Source: Acidimicrobiaceae bacterium (GTDB lineage: Bacteria > Actinomycetota > Acidimicrobiia > Acidimicrobiales > MedAcidi-G1). Taken from it: a stretch of 48,016 nt of DNA. Below, piece by piece: positions 1 to 9,326 of the stretch (position 1 is its first letter; each line of letters begins with the position of its first letter). The translations under genes were made by a program, and so were the position numbers. The stretch spans positions 1 through 48,016 of the forward strand of contig PBYV01000042.1 in assembly GCA_002729765.1 (NCBI GenBank), read 5' to 3'. Under the pieces are notes generated by a model. The model searched no databases, was not told the origin of the DNA, and saw only the letters and a list, made by a program, of their open reading frames with translations.

Positions 1-55
1 AAAAGAGTTTGTCTTTTGGTCGGGCTTACTCCATCTGACAAGGCAGACTGTCTTA

Positions 56-1261
56 ATGTCCCGCCAGCGATCTCAATTAAGCGTAGTTTTTTACCTTGCT
101 TTTCTTAATGTTCTGACAGCTTTTGGAGTTGATTCGTCACTTCCTGCCTTCGATGAGATCAGACCAGATATAGGTCTACTTGACGGGTCCAACAAAATAT
201 CTTTGATAGTGACAATATTTTTAGTTGGGATAGCTATTGGTCAAATCATCAGTGGACCTTTCATGGACCGATTTGGTCGAGGGTCATCTTTAAGATTTGG
301 TCTTATTCTCTTCATACTAGGAACTCTGGGGTCTTTATTTTCTCAAAACCTGTTATCAATACTTGTCTTTAGATTTTTGTGGGGTTTAGGAGCGAGTATT
401 CCTGCAAGTATGAAAGGCGCTGTTTCCAGAGATCTTTATTCTGGTGACGAAATGGCAAAAGTGATGTCTAAAATCATGGCTGTCTTTCTTTTGGGACCAA
501 TCATCACACCACTGGTTTCGGAATTATTTCTGTCTTTCACAAGTTGGAGAATCGTTTATCTACTCGGGGTTCTGTTAGCTGCCGTGGGAATTTTCTGGAG
601 TATAAAGTTTGGAGAAACTTTGCCTCCTTCAAACCGTAGAAGTTTGAATTGGGATAACACATCAAAGGCTCTATACAAAATTTTTACAACACGAATTACT
701 ATCGGTTACGTTTTAGCTGTCACTTTCGGACAAGGAGCTTTCGTAATCTGGTTGAGTAGTTCACAACCAATTTTTGATCACATATACGGAAAAGCAAATC
801 AATTTGCTGTTATCTTCAGCATTCTTGGGATACCGATGGCATTAGCATTTTTTGCAAGCAACACCTTTATTTCATTTTACGGAGCCAAACGAGTCGCTAT
901 ATTTACTATTAGTTCCGCTTTCTTGTTGAACATTGCTTCCTTAATTGTTGCACTACTCAATGACGGAGCGCCCAACTTTTGGATTTGGCTTGTAATGATG
1001 GGGTTTTCAAATATTTTCTTAAGCCTCTTAACTCCCATAGGTCTTTCATTAGCTCTAGAACCTATGGGCGCTTTAGCAGGAACAGCTTCAGGAGTAGCTG
1101 GTGCGATCTCTCTGGGTGGAGCAGCTCTATTGGCAACAATTTTTTCTTCACAAATAAACGAATCTGTTACACCTCTAATAATCGGTTATTTGTTGTATTC
1201 AACGATGTCACTATTATTAATCTTTTTCGCAGAATCGAAAAGAGACATATCTTTTTATTAA
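56..1261 (+). CDS. MFS drug-resistance exporter, Bcr/CflA-like
   Basis: A 401-residue integral membrane protein with about twelve hydrophobic segments, the usual size for the major facilitator superfamily. The loop after the second membrane segment reads GPFMDRFGRG, a good match to MFS motif A (D-R-x-G-R). The N-terminal pattern with SLPAFDEI just after the first segment resembles Bcr/CflA-type proton-driven drug exporters. The reading frame is open to the left edge, but ATG at 56 sits directly before the first membrane segment and is the first ATG in frame. There is no clear Shine-Dalgarno site. Substrate is unknown; the family call is firm, the subfamily is inference. Confidence 0.85.
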   Translation: MSRQRSQLSVVFYLAFLNVLTAFGVDSSLPAFDEIRPDIGLLDGSNKISLIVTIFLVGIAIGQIISGPFMDRFGRGSSLRFGLILFILGTLGSLFSQNLLSILVFRFLWGLGASIPASMKGAVSRDLYSGDEMAKVMSKIMAVFLLGPIITPLVSELFLSFTSWRIVYLLGVLLAAVGIFWSIKFGETLPPSNRRSLNWDNTSKALYKIFTTRITIGYVLAVTFGQGAFVIWLSSSQPIFDHIYGKANQFAVIFSILGIPMALAFFASNTFISFYGAKRVAIFTISSAFLLNIASLIVALLNDGAPNFWIWLVMMGFSNIFLSLLTPIGLSLALEPMGALAGTASGVAGAISLGGAALLATIFSSQINESVTPLIIGYLLYSTMSLLLIFFAESKRDISFY

Positions 1262-1294
1262 ATTGTTTTTGATTAGGAAAGAAGGAATTAGTAC

Positions 1295-2158
1295 ATGGCA
1301 AAAAAACAGTCAATAATTGCGATTGTTGCATCTCTTATTACTGGCTTCCTCGTAATCCTGGCATGTAGCAGCAATAGCGTAAATGCATCTGGGGTTCGAC
1401 TATTTACCTTATGTGGTGTTCTTGCTTTTTTAATTCAATGGATTTGTTTTACCCCTGCTTGGTTTTTTCATTCAGAACGATTTTTCGACCTTATAGGTTC
1501 TGCCACATATCTAACAATCACAATCGTTGCTCTCATAGCAGTTCCAGAAGTTGACACTAGGTCTGTTGTATTGGGAATAATGGTTTGTCTCTGGGGATTA
1601 AGGCTAGGGGCCTTCCTCTTCGCACGTGTCCAAGCGGCGGGTCATGACGTTCGCTTTAATTTAATGAAACATGATTTCACTTGGTTCTTGATGACTTGGA
1701 CAATTCAGGGTCTTTGGGTTGTTATTACGTCTTCAGCCGCATTAACAGCGATTACTTCCACAAATAAAAATAGTTTTGGTTGGATTGGAATTATAGGGAT
1801 AATTATTTGGCTATCAGGTTTCGTAATCGAAATTGTTGCAGATGAACAAAAACGAAGGTTCAAATTAAATCCTTCCAACCAACATTCTTTCATTGACAAA
1901 GGTTTATGGTCTTGGTCTCAACATCCGAATTATTTTGGCGAGATTATTTTATGGATAGGTGTAACGCTCGTAGCTCTGCCTGCATTATCCGGCTGGCAAT
2001 ATTTAAGCCTAATTTCACCAGTTTTCGTTTTCTTTCTTCTGACAAGAATAAGTGGAATACCAATGCTTGATTCAGCAGCAAGAAAACGTTGGGGTGATAA
2101 CCCTGACTTTCAAAAATATAAAGAAACAACACCTGTTTTAATTCTTAAACGTCCCTAA
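1295..2158 (+). CDS. DUF1295 membrane protein, steroid 5-alpha-reductase-like
   Basis: A 287-residue membrane protein with about seven hydrophobic segments. The conserved C-terminal signature WSWSQHPNYFGEI near residue 210 and RISGIPMLD further on are typical of DUF1295, related to steroid 5-alpha-reductases and isoprenylcysteine methyltransferases, enzymes that work on lipids inside the membrane using NADPH or SAM. An AGGAA ribosome-binding site lies about 7 bases before ATG. It follows the MFS gene by 33 bases and precedes the FAD oxidoreductase by 32, so the three are probably one transcript. The true substrate cannot be read from sequence. Confidence 0.85.
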   Translation: MAKKQSIIAIVASLITGFLVILACSSNSVNASGVRLFTLCGVLAFLIQWICFTPAWFFHSERFFDLIGSATYLTITIVALIAVPEVDTRSVVLGIMVCLWGLRLGAFLFARVQAAGHDVRFNLMKHDFTWFLMTWTIQGLWVVITSSAALTAITSTNKNSFGWIGIIGIIIWLSGFVIEIVADEQKRRFKLNPSNQHSFIDKGLWSWSQHPNYFGEIILWIGVTLVALPALSGWQYLSLISPVFVFFLLTRISGIPMLDSAARKRWGDNPDFQKYKETTPVLILKRP

Positions 2159-2190
2159 TGAAATCATTTATCTAAACGTAAGGAGATGTT

Positions 2191-3420
2191 TTGAGTAACT
2201 TGTCCTCTCCAGAAGTGGTAATTGTTGGTGCAGGAATTGCTGGCTTGACAGCAGCAAAAATCTTGTCGCAAAAAGGTAAAGAAGTTCTACTAATTGAAAA
2301 GTCTGATCAAGTGGGAGGACGGGTACGGACTGACCATCATCAGGGTTTTCTTCTTGATCGTGGTTTTCAGGTTTTATTGACCGCATATCCAGAATTAGCT
2401 GAACATGTGAACATTGAGTCACTCGATCTAAAAAAATTCGATTCAGGGGCTGTCATTTTCAAAAATGGACGTTTCTCAAAAATTGGTGACCCATTCCAAA
2501 ACCCTTCTTCTATATTTTCAACTGCCTTTACAAAACGTCTCAGCACCCAAGACAAATTAAAGCTTTTGAAATTAAGAAGGGAACTTGTTGCAAATAACCA
2601 CCCTTCTCTTGAAAGAGCTAGGGATGAAAAAATCTCGACAACTTTAATACGCTTAGGTTTCTCTCAGAAAGCGATCAATGGTTTTTTCAAACCTTTACTA
2701 GGAGGTATCCAACTAGACCCATGCCTTAAGGGATCTGCAAGACTTGGTCTTTTGGTCCTAAGAATGCTTTTCATTGGGAAGGCAGCAGTTCCAACAAATG
2801 GGATGGGTTCTATAAGTCAACAGCTACTTCATCAAATCGATGAACAAAACGTAATTCTAAATTCTCCTGTTGAAAGATTAGAAGGTAAAAAAGTGATACT
2901 TGAGTCTGGAGATTCATTTTCACCATCTAATTTAATCATCGCTACAGAAGGTCCAGCTGCAGCCAAATTGACTGCTTTTGAAAGTCCCTCTTCTCGCTCA
3001 GTTTCATGTGTTTATTTTGCATCACCTGAAGCACCAACTAAATCAAAGGCAATTCTACTTAATGGCACTGACCATGGACCCGGACTCAATGTTGCGATCA
3101 TGACAAATATTTCATCTTCATATTCCTCAAATAATGAGGCATTAATTGCTGTAGTAATTCCAGGAAAAGGTAATTCTGAATTAATCGAACCTGTCCTTGA
3201 ACAAATGAAAGGTTGGTTTGGCGACACCGTTGACTCTTGGAGACATCTCAGAACATACTCAATTGAACATGGACAACCCGATTTACAACCACGGGATCCT
3301 TTCAGACGAAATATAAAAATCAGTGATGGAATATTTTTGTGCGGTGATCATAGAGACACTCCTTCAATTCAAGGAGCCTTAGTTTCAGGAAGAAGAACTG
3401 CAGAAATGTGTTTAATCTAA
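2191..3420 (+). CDS. FAD-dependent oxidoreductase, amine oxidase/phytoene desaturase-like
   Basis: A 409-residue flavoprotein. The N terminus has the dinucleotide-binding fold GAGIAG at about residues 11-16 followed by an acidic strand end and VGGRVRT, the amine-oxidase/protoporphyrinogen-oxidase signature. The C terminus has a second FAD contact (FLCGD followed by SIQGALVSGR). The start is TTG at 2191, chosen because AAGGAG lies at 2180-2185, while the ATG at 2186 is out of frame and stops at once. It ends convergently with the next gene, overlapping it by 4 bases. Related enzymes desaturate carotenoids or lipids or oxidise amines; the neighbouring DUF1295 gene suggests a lipid substrate, which is inference. 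Confidence 0.82.
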   Translation: MSNLSSPEVVIVGAGIAGLTAAKILSQKGKEVLLIEKSDQVGGRVRTDHHQGFLLDRGFQVLLTAYPELAEHVNIESLDLKKFDSGAVIFKNGRFSKIGDPFQNPSSIFSTAFTKRLSTQDKLKLLKLRRELVANNHPSLERARDEKISTTLIRLGFSQKAINGFFKPLLGGIQLDPCLKGSARLGLLVLRMLFIGKAAVPTNGMGSISQQLLHQIDEQNVILNSPVERLEGKKVILESGDSFSPSNLIIATEGPAAAKLTAFESPSSRSVSCVYFASPEAPTKSKAILLNGTDHGPGLNVAIMTNISSSYSSNNEALIAVVIPGKGNSELIEPVLEQMKGWFGDTVDSWRHLRTYSIEHGQPDLQPRDPFRRNIKISDGIFLCGDHRDTPSIQGALVSGRRTAEMCLI

Positions 3421-3833
3421 TGCGAAGAAGCTAGTCCGGCGCTTAGAAGTATTTTAGAAACAACCATGGTGATGGTTCTTCTATCTGATCCGCGGTCTTT
3501 AGGGGGTGAGTAGCGTACGGCATACCGTGAAACTGCATCGGTGCAAATTTCTGTATCGTTCGTAACTGAACATGTCCCTTCGAAAGTAACCCACCTGCCA
3601 CCATCAACTTGAGAAATCGTCCCAATAAGATTTTCTTTCTCAAGAAGACGCGCTTTGAGACTTCCTGACCATGTGATTATTCTGGCTATTTTTTCTTCGT
3701 CATTCCACATGAAACCAACTGGAGTTGAATGGGGTCTACCGTCTGCTCTTACTAAAGTAAGAATTGCTAAATGCCGTTCAGTCATAAAGTCATTCATTGC
3801 TTCAGTCGTTTGATTAGGTGAAATGGCTGCCAT
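3417..3833 (-). CDS. PPOX-class flavin/F420 oxidoreductase, pyridoxamine-phosphate-oxidase-like
   Basis: A 138-residue split-barrel protein. The N-terminal pattern ILTLVRADGRPHSTPVGFMW is the usual first strands of the PNPOx-like fold, in which actinobacterial members bind F420, FMN or heme. I place the start at ATG 3833 rather than further upstream because AAGGA sits 5 bases before it. The longer frame up to 3902 would overlap the neighbouring gene and adds residues with no family similarity. Cofactor is not decidable from sequence. The next gene upstream on this strand is the DCC-family gene, about 60 bases away, so both may share a transcript. Confidence 0.75.
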   Translation of the reverse strand: MAAISPNQTTEAMNDFMTERHLAILTLVRADGRPHSTPVGFMWNDEEKIARIITWSGSLKARLLEKENLIGTISQVDGGRWVTFEGTCSVTNDTEICTDAVSRYAVRYSPPKDRGSDRRTITMVVSKILLSAGLASSH

Positions 3834-3892
3834 AGCTTTCCTTGAATTATTTACACATGACTTCTTTGATTTATAAATCAAAATACCCCGTA

Positions 3893-4303
3893 TTAAGAGC
3901 AAACACCTTTAAAACGTCGACGATTTTTTGCTACTAGCCAATAAATTCCACTGGCTACGAAAGTGAATGGAAAAGTCGAAATTATTGAACCTAAAATTTT
4001 CCATTTTAATTCCATCTGTTTTAGAAGTTCAGCTATCGCATAAGCGCCTTTACTTTTTTCAGAATTCGATTTTATTAACCATACATATTTGTCTAAATCG
4101 GTTTGATCAAGTCCATAAAAATCATGCTCTATTGAGTTGGAATCAACGAATTGAAAATCAGCAGAAATCTTTTTTGATGTCCAATCAACTAGTTGTTTAC
4201 ACAATTCACAATTTTCGTCATAAATGACCAGTTGTTGGTTAAGTACCAAAGAATTATTTTGGTCAATTATGTCTGAATCGATATCAAGATTTGAATCTGT
4301 CAT
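3893..4303 (-). CDS. DCC family (DUF393) thiol-disulfide-like protein
   Basis: A 136-residue protein whose strand-turn motif YDENCELCKQLVDW at about residues 28-41 holds the CxxC pair of the DCC/DUF393 family, thioredoxin-like proteins of poorly known function. A hydrophobic segment, FTFVASGIYWLVA, lies near the C terminus. Family members usually begin with D-G-x-C; here it is D-E-N-C, a mild change. ATG 4303 is the only reasonable start, and its upstream GGGTA is a weak ribosome-binding site. Redox activity is plausible from the CxxC but is not shown. Confidence 0.72.
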   Translation of the reverse strand: MTDSNLDIDSDIIDQNNSLVLNQQLVIYDENCELCKQLVDWTSKKISADFQFVDSNSIEHDFYGLDQTDLDKYVWLIKSNSEKSKGAYAIAELLKQMELKWKILGSIISTFPFTFVASGIYWLVAKNRRRFKGVCS

Positions 4304-4408
4304 TACCCATTAATTGTTTCTGTTATCTTTTTACTTGTGAAGTACGGATTCTTAAAATCATTAAAGCACTATGAAATCGAGCGCTGATATAAGACCGAAC
4401 ATAAATGA

Positions 4409-4885
4409 TTATTCTTCCAATCCTTTTTTATTTCGATCATTGAAATCAGATACATCCCAATCGATATCTACAACTTGTTGATCAGTATGATTTTTGGATC
4501 CCCATAAAAAAGCTTCACCCCTGTCTATCTTCTTTACGAATCGCCGTGTCAGAAAAGACCGCAACATAATCCGCGTCACAGGAAAAAGTAAAAGTAAACC
4601 AATTGCATCTGTTCCAAATCCTGGCGTGAGCATGAGAACACCAGCTAAAAGAATAAGTAAACCTTCAACTATTTGTTTACCTGGAAGTTTCCCATTCGCA
4701 AGTTCAACTTGAGTTTTTCTGATTATCTCTAATCCTTCTCGCTTCACCATCCACGCACCAATGACGCTGATAAATACAAGAGCAATTAAAGTATTCCCAA
4801 AGCCAACTTGATGAGAAACCTCAATGATTAGATACAACTCAATAGCAGGAACTATTAAAAAAGCTGCAAATAGTAATAACAACAT
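4409..4885 (-). CDS. fxsA: FxsA family membrane protein
   Basis: A 158-residue protein with an N-terminal hydrophobic block (PAIELYLIIEV), the typical GFGNTLIALVFISVIGAW segment, a loop containing KREGLE, and a third hydrophobic stretch with LLAGVLMLTPGFGTDAIGLLLL. This order is characteristic of FxsA/YtzA inner-membrane proteins, first known as suppressors of phage T7 exclusion and otherwise of unknown role. The C-terminal tail is charged and probably cytoplasmic. It is divergent from selA, and its ATG has a TANNNT box six bases upstream, suggesting a leaderless transcript. Confidence 0.85.
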   Translation of the reverse strand: MLLLLFAAFLIVPAIELYLIIEVSHQVGFGNTLIALVFISVIGAWMVKREGLEIIRKTQVELANGKLPGKQIVEGLLILLAGVLMLTPGFGTDAIGLLLLFPVTRIMLRSFLTRRFVKKIDRGEAFLWGSKNHTDQQVVDIDWDVSDFNDRNKKGLEE

Positions 4886-4891
4886 AAATTT

Positions 4892-4897
4892 ATGCTA
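4892..4897 (-). promoter_or_regulatory. Predicted -10 box of leaderless fxsA promoter
   Basis: Read on the minus strand, TAGCAT is followed by exactly six bases and then the fxsA ATG at 4885, so transcription would begin at or next to the start codon. The same geometry recurs at nine other starts in this window. Confidence 0.5.
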
Positions 4898-4949
4898 CGT
4901 CTTCGTAACCTTAGAAGTAGAAAAATAGCTTTCTTTCCAAACAAATAAA

Positions 4950-6239
4950 ATGTCAAAAAAACTCGAAACACCTACAAATAGACCTCCTTCGATAGATCAA
5001 ATCGCGCGTGCAATCTCAGATTTAGATCTGCCTCACCCACTCCTAGTAGATGCAGCGCGTGAAGCAGTAAATAACTTTAATGGTGGCGATGTAGTTGAAG
5101 AAGCTAGGAAAATCGGTGAAGTTATTTCTAGAACACTTTTAACTGATGTTATTAATGCAACTGGGGTTCTTTTACACACAAATATGGGTCGTGCCCCAAT
5201 AAAAATTGGAGATAAGAATAAACATTTTAGATTCTCTAATCTCGAGTTCGATTTGGAAACAGGAGAACGCGGTTCTAGACAAGACAGGTCCTCGAAACTT
5301 ATTGCTCGTGCTTGTGGAGCAGAATCAGCATTGATTGTAAATAACTGTGCTTCAGCGGTTCTTTTGGTAATTGCAGCACTTGCTGAAGGGCGCGGTGTCG
5401 CAGTTTCAAGAAGTGAACTAGTCGAAATCGGTGGCGGTTTTCGAATTCCTGAAATTCTTCAACAGTCGGGAGCTCATTTAGTTGAAGTAGGTACAACAAA
5501 TCGAACACGCCGTAAAGATTTCGAAAAAGCTATTAATAAAAAAGATGTTTCTTTAGTTTTAAAAGTCCACCAATCGAACTATCGAATTGTAGGTTTTACT
5601 GAAACAACTGACATTTCTGAAATGGCTGATTTAGGAATTCCTCTTGTTGTCGATATTGGCTCAGGCTTAATCGATTCTGCATGCCCTTGGTTGGAAAATG
5701 GTCCTCCAAAATGGCTGATTGGTGAACCTGCAGCACGACAAAGTCTTGAATCAGGTGCAGAAATAGTAACGTTTTCAGGAGACAAACTTTTCGGAGGTCC
5801 TCAAGCCGGCATAATTGCTGGGAAAACAGAACTGGTTGAACTGTGTGCGCAACATCCTCTGGCTAGAGCTGTTCGCCCAGGAAGCCTTACGATGTCAGCG
5901 CTTCAGGACATTACTATCTCTTACTTAGAACGCAAAGGGTCTTCAATCCCTTTTTGGGAAATGTCTACTACTTCAGTAGATGAACTAAAAGGAAGAGCTG
6001 ACAAAATTAATGCAAAATTTACAACTGAAACCAATGCAACTCCAGGAGGTGGGACCTTACCTGGAGTTGAAATACCTTCTGCTGGCTTAAAGCTAGCAGG
6101 TGATCATGTGGAATTTTTTCGCCAACAAAACCCTCCTATTATCTGCCGGATGGATAATAATCAAACTGTTATAGATTTAATGACAGTCCACCCAAGTGAC
6201 GACGCTTTTATCGATGCTGCGATCAAAAAAATTCATTAA
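4950..6239 (+). CDS. selA: L-seryl-tRNA(Sec) selenium transferase
   Basis: A 429-residue PLP enzyme that turns seryl-tRNA(Sec) into selenocysteyl-tRNA(Sec) using selenophosphate. The N-terminal tRNA-binding helices (RPPSIDQIARAI, residues 12-23) and the PLP motif FSGDKLFGGPQAGI with the Schiff-base lysine at about K279 identify it clearly; length is slightly under the E. coli enzyme. ATG at 4950 lacks a clear Shine-Dalgarno site. selB follows 18 bases downstream, forming the standard selAB operon. Neither selD nor the tRNA(Sec) gene is in the window, so they must lie elsewhere if the pathway works. Confidence 0.95.
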   Translation: MSKKLETPTNRPPSIDQIARAISDLDLPHPLLVDAAREAVNNFNGGDVVEEARKIGEVISRTLLTDVINATGVLLHTNMGRAPIKIGDKNKHFRFSNLEFDLETGERGSRQDRSSKLIARACGAESALIVNNCASAVLLVIAALAEGRGVAVSRSELVEIGGGFRIPEILQQSGAHLVEVGTTNRTRRKDFEKAINKKDVSLVLKVHQSNYRIVGFTETTDISEMADLGIPLVVDIGSGLIDSACPWLENGPPKWLIGEPAARQSLESGAEIVTFSGDKLFGGPQAGIIAGKTELVELCAQHPLARAVRPGSLTMSALQDITISYLERKGSSIPFWEMSTTSVDELKGRADKINAKFTTETNATPGGGTLPGVEIPSAGLKLAGDHVEFFRQQNPPIICRMDNNQTVIDLMTVHPSDDAFIDAAIKKIH

Positions 6240-6257
6240 GAATTTTCCGGATCAATC

Positions 6258-7982
6258 ATGCACATAGTCGCTACAGCAGGACATGTTGACCATGGAAAAT
6301 CAACTCTGGTTAAATCTTTAACTGGCTCAGATCCCGATCGATTCATTGAAGAGAAAACTCGAGGGTTGACTATTGATTTAGGTTTTGCTTCAACAACTTT
6401 GTCATCAGGAACTGTTCTATCAATCGTAGATGTGCCAGGTCATGTTCGTTTTCTAAAAAACATGCTGGCTGGTGTAGGGAGTATTCAAACATGTCTCTTT
6501 GTAGTCGCTGCAACAGAAGGTTGGAAACCTCAATCTGAAGAACACCTTAGAATCTTGGAATTACTCGGATTCAAAAATGGAATAATCGTTGTTACAAAGG
6601 TTGATCAAGCTGACAATGACCTTACTGAAGTCACATTGTTAGAAATTGAAGAAAAAGTTAAGGGAACCTTTCTGGAAAATGCTTCCTTAGTAAAAACAAA
6701 TTCATTAGACGGAACTGGAATCGAATCTTTATTAAAAGAAATTTCAGAACTTTTAAAAGATGCACCCGATCCAGACGATGTTCAGCGACCGCGTCTTTGG
6801 ATAGACCGATCTTTCTCAATAAAGGGAACTGGAACGGTTGTGACAGGAACTTTGACCGGAGGAAGTTTAGAGATTGATGATGACCTTGAAATTTTGCCTC
6901 TGGAAAAAAAGATTCGAGTCAGAGGAATCCAAGCCCACAATCTAGAACAAAATAAGATTTCACCCGGTAGTCGTTGTGCCTTAAATATCACTGGGGTTTC
7001 ACATGGGGAAGTTTCTCGAGGAAATGTGCTTATCAGGTCAGGAGAATGGCACATAACAAAAATGTTAGATGCCTCTCTTCAAGTATTAGAAGAAATTGAT
7101 CATCATGTGTCACGTAGGGGTGCATTTATCGCTTATTTCGGATCAGGTGAATACCCAGTCAAGTTAAGAGTTCTCGGTCCTAACTCGATATCACCTGGTG
7201 GGAAAGAGTCGATAAGACTATTCCTACCCGAACCACTTCCTTTGTTGCCTGGTGACCGATTTATTTTGCGAGAAAGTGGACGCGACGAGACTATCGGGGG
7301 AGGTGAAGTTCTTGATGTAGACCCTCAGGAAAAAGCTTCGAAAGCCAAACCTGACCGCTCAATAGAGCGGATTGTCAAAGAAAGAGGCTGGATTGATTCA
7401 GAAGAGTTAAAACTAATCACGGGTGAAAATATTGAACCGGACATAGATAATTGGGTTGTCGATCCAATCACCCTTCAGTTGACAATTGAAACAGTCAAAG
7501 AAGCAATCAAGTCTGCTGGACCTGCAGGAATTGAACTGTCTTCGTTAAATGAACATCAAAGAGCCACCATTTCCTTGTTAAAAGATATGACCGTAGATAG
7601 TGGGAGGTTAAAACTTTCTAAATATAAAAATCAATCTTCTAATCATCCTTTTGTTGAAGAATTACAGGGTTCACTTTTCGCACCACCTGACCCTGTGGGA
7701 ATAGACCGGTCTGAACTTAGAGAATTGGTTCGTAAAGGAATAGTTGTTGAAGAAAGTGGAATCTTTTTTTCCTCAAATGCTATTGAAGCCGCTTCTTTGC
7801 TTGCTGCTGAACTTCTTTCAATTAATCCAGAAGGCTTTACGGTTTCAGAATTTAGAGAAGCGGCTGGTAATACCAGAAAGCATGCAATGCCTTTATTAAA
7901 TCATCTCGACGGACACGGAATTACACGTAGACGAGACAATGTGCGAATTGCCGGGCCTCGTCTCCCTAGTTTTGAATCCTAA
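6258..7982 (+). CDS. selB: Selenocysteine-specific elongation factor SelB
   Basis: A 574-residue translational GTPase that carries selenocysteyl-tRNA to UGA codons marked by a SECIS hairpin. G1 is GHVDHGKS at residues 8-15, switch I carries KTRGLTIDLGF at 33-43, G3 is DVPGH at 58-62 and G4 is TKVD at 113-116. Beta-barrel domains follow, with RSFSIKGTGTVVTGTL typical of SelB domain 2. The C-terminal part from about residue 350 has winged-helix-type segments that would bind the mRNA hairpin. Length is close to the family norm. It is translated from the same transcript as selA. Confidence 0.95.
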   Translation: MHIVATAGHVDHGKSTLVKSLTGSDPDRFIEEKTRGLTIDLGFASTTLSSGTVLSIVDVPGHVRFLKNMLAGVGSIQTCLFVVAATEGWKPQSEEHLRILELLGFKNGIIVVTKVDQADNDLTEVTLLEIEEKVKGTFLENASLVKTNSLDGTGIESLLKEISELLKDAPDPDDVQRPRLWIDRSFSIKGTGTVVTGTLTGGSLEIDDDLEILPLEKKIRVRGIQAHNLEQNKISPGSRCALNITGVSHGEVSRGNVLIRSGEWHITKMLDASLQVLEEIDHHVSRRGAFIAYFGSGEYPVKLRVLGPNSISPGGKESIRLFLPEPLPLLPGDRFILRESGRDETIGGGEVLDVDPQEKASKAKPDRSIERIVKERGWIDSEELKLITGENIEPDIDNWVVDPITLQLTIETVKEAIKSAGPAGIELSSLNEHQRATISLLKDMTVDSGRLKLSKYKNQSSNHPFVEELQGSLFAPPDPVGIDRSELRELVRKGIVVEESGIFFSSNAIEAASLLAAELLSINPEGFTVSEFREAAGNTRKHAMPLLNHLDGHGITRRRDNVRIAGPRLPSFES

Positions 7983-8006
7983 AAACTTCCTTATAGGTGC
8001 AAAACA

Positions 8007-9296
8007 TTAATCTTTGTTTCCCTTGCGCTCTCTATAGTCGCGAGCCGCTCCCTCTAAAGGTTCCACATCTAACCAAAACCCATCTACAGCTGCAACTCTA
8101 ATTTCGTCATTGGCTTTTATCGGAGTAGCTCGATTTGTTTGAGCTTTCCAGATTGCCCCTTTAACTTCAACAGTTCCATTAGGGTTTATTTCTTCAATAG
8201 CCCTACCTAGTTCACCAACAATCCACTCACGACCGATAGTAGGTGTGGCAAAACGTGTACGAATCATCGCTGGCATTCCTGCTGACATACAAATCACAGT
8301 TAACAAAATGCCAAATAACAGAGTCAACCAAGAAAGAGAAAGTCCATCAAACAACAAAAGCGATCCAGCTATCAAACTTATAGTTGCTACAGCGCTCCAG
8401 AATCTAGGTACTCCTGTTTGGACATCCACTGCAAAGCTAAGCATTGAAAAAATCAACAACGCTACACCCAAAGGATTAGACGGCAAAACAGCTAGTCCAT
8501 AGAAACCCAACAAAAGGCATAAAGCACCCAAGACTCCAGCTATGCCAACTCCAGCCGTATAAAGTTCAAAAACAAGGAGTCCCATACCAGCCAGAAAAAG
8601 TAAGTAACTGATAGCCGGACTTCCTACGCTATGGAAAAATTGATCAGGAGGATCCATTTCTTGAAATCTGGTCTGAGTCAACGGTTTGATTTCTCCTGAC
8701 TCAACGTCTGAAATAATTTCAAAACCTTCCAGACCAACAAGATGTTCTAATAGGACTGGTGAACTTCTAGCAATTCCTTTTTCTATAGCTTCTTCATAAT
8801 TAATGGTTTTCTTATCTATTTCAAGATTCTTATATTCCTCAGAACTATTACTGGAGAAAATACTTCGACCGGTTTTTCCGATTTTTGAACCTGGCGTAAT
8901 TCCTATGTCACCACTGATTAGTGCTAACTCAGCTATGGGACCTTTCGCTCGCGATCCTGAAGGTCCAATCCAAAATGAGATTGGTACAGGTGAAGAACTT
9001 ATTGCCTTACCTAATGCAATAACGCTCTCATCTTCAACAACACTCCCAGAGATATTAACTTGAAATACTAAAGCAATAGTTTCATTAGGATCTAGTTCCT
9101 CAAGTGTTTCCTCCATCATTCTCACCAACACTGGATCCATCAAACCTGATGCTTCTACTACAACCACATCTCTAATTGCATCTGTTGAAGTTGACTCTGC
9201 AAGAGCATTAGACGGAAATAAATTGACTACGCCAATGAGAGAGATTAAAAGAAATGCACTTAAAGACATTCTTTTTGAAGTTTTTATATTTGTCAT
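8007..9296 (-). CDS. NfeD-family membrane protein with degenerate ClpP-like domain
   Basis: A 429-residue exported membrane protein. A signal peptide (LSAFLLISLIGVV, likely cut after ALA near residue 33) is followed by a ClpP/SppA-like domain (about 40-215), four to five membrane helices (about 225-345) and a C-terminal OB-fold NfeD domain (about 355-420). NfeD proteins of this layout are thought to act with stomatin-type scaffolds on membrane quality. In active members a serine lies in a G-x-R-A-A-S-A-G motif; here the aligned stretch reads GSRAKGPIAE, so the nucleophile appears to be lost. It lies 30 bases downstream of the STAS gene and is probably co-transcribed. Confidence 0.82.
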   Translation of the reverse strand: MTNIKTSKRMSLSAFLLISLIGVVNLFPSNALAESTSTDAIRDVVVVEASGLMDPVLVRMMEETLEELDPNETIALVFQVNISGSVVEDESVIALGKAISSSPVPISFWIGPSGSRAKGPIAELALISGDIGITPGSKIGKTGRSIFSSNSSEEYKNLEIDKKTINYEEAIEKGIARSSPVLLEHLVGLEGFEIISDVESGEIKPLTQTRFQEMDPPDQFFHSVGSPAISYLLFLAGMGLLVFELYTAGVGIAGVLGALCLLLGFYGLAVLPSNPLGVALLIFSMLSFAVDVQTGVPRFWSAVATISLIAGSLLLFDGLSLSWLTLLFGILLTVICMSAGMPAMIRTRFATPTIGREWIVGELGRAIEEINPNGTVEVKGAIWKAQTNRATPIKANDEIRVAAVDGFWLDVEPLEGAARDYRERKGNKD

Positions 9297-9326
9297 CTTT
9301 AGTTTTCGCGAAATAGATAAACGTGA

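Noticed and set aside
1..55. Tail of an upstream gene at the left edge
   Set aside because: Frames are open but too short to show any protein similarity.
3834..3902. N-terminal extension of the PPOX protein
   Set aside because: AAGGA precedes the internal ATG at 3833, and the extension overlaps the neighbouring DCC-family gene.
3893..4303. DCC-family gene near selA as a selenoprotein
   Set aside because: The CxxC pair is encoded by ordinary Cys codons and there is no in-frame UGA.
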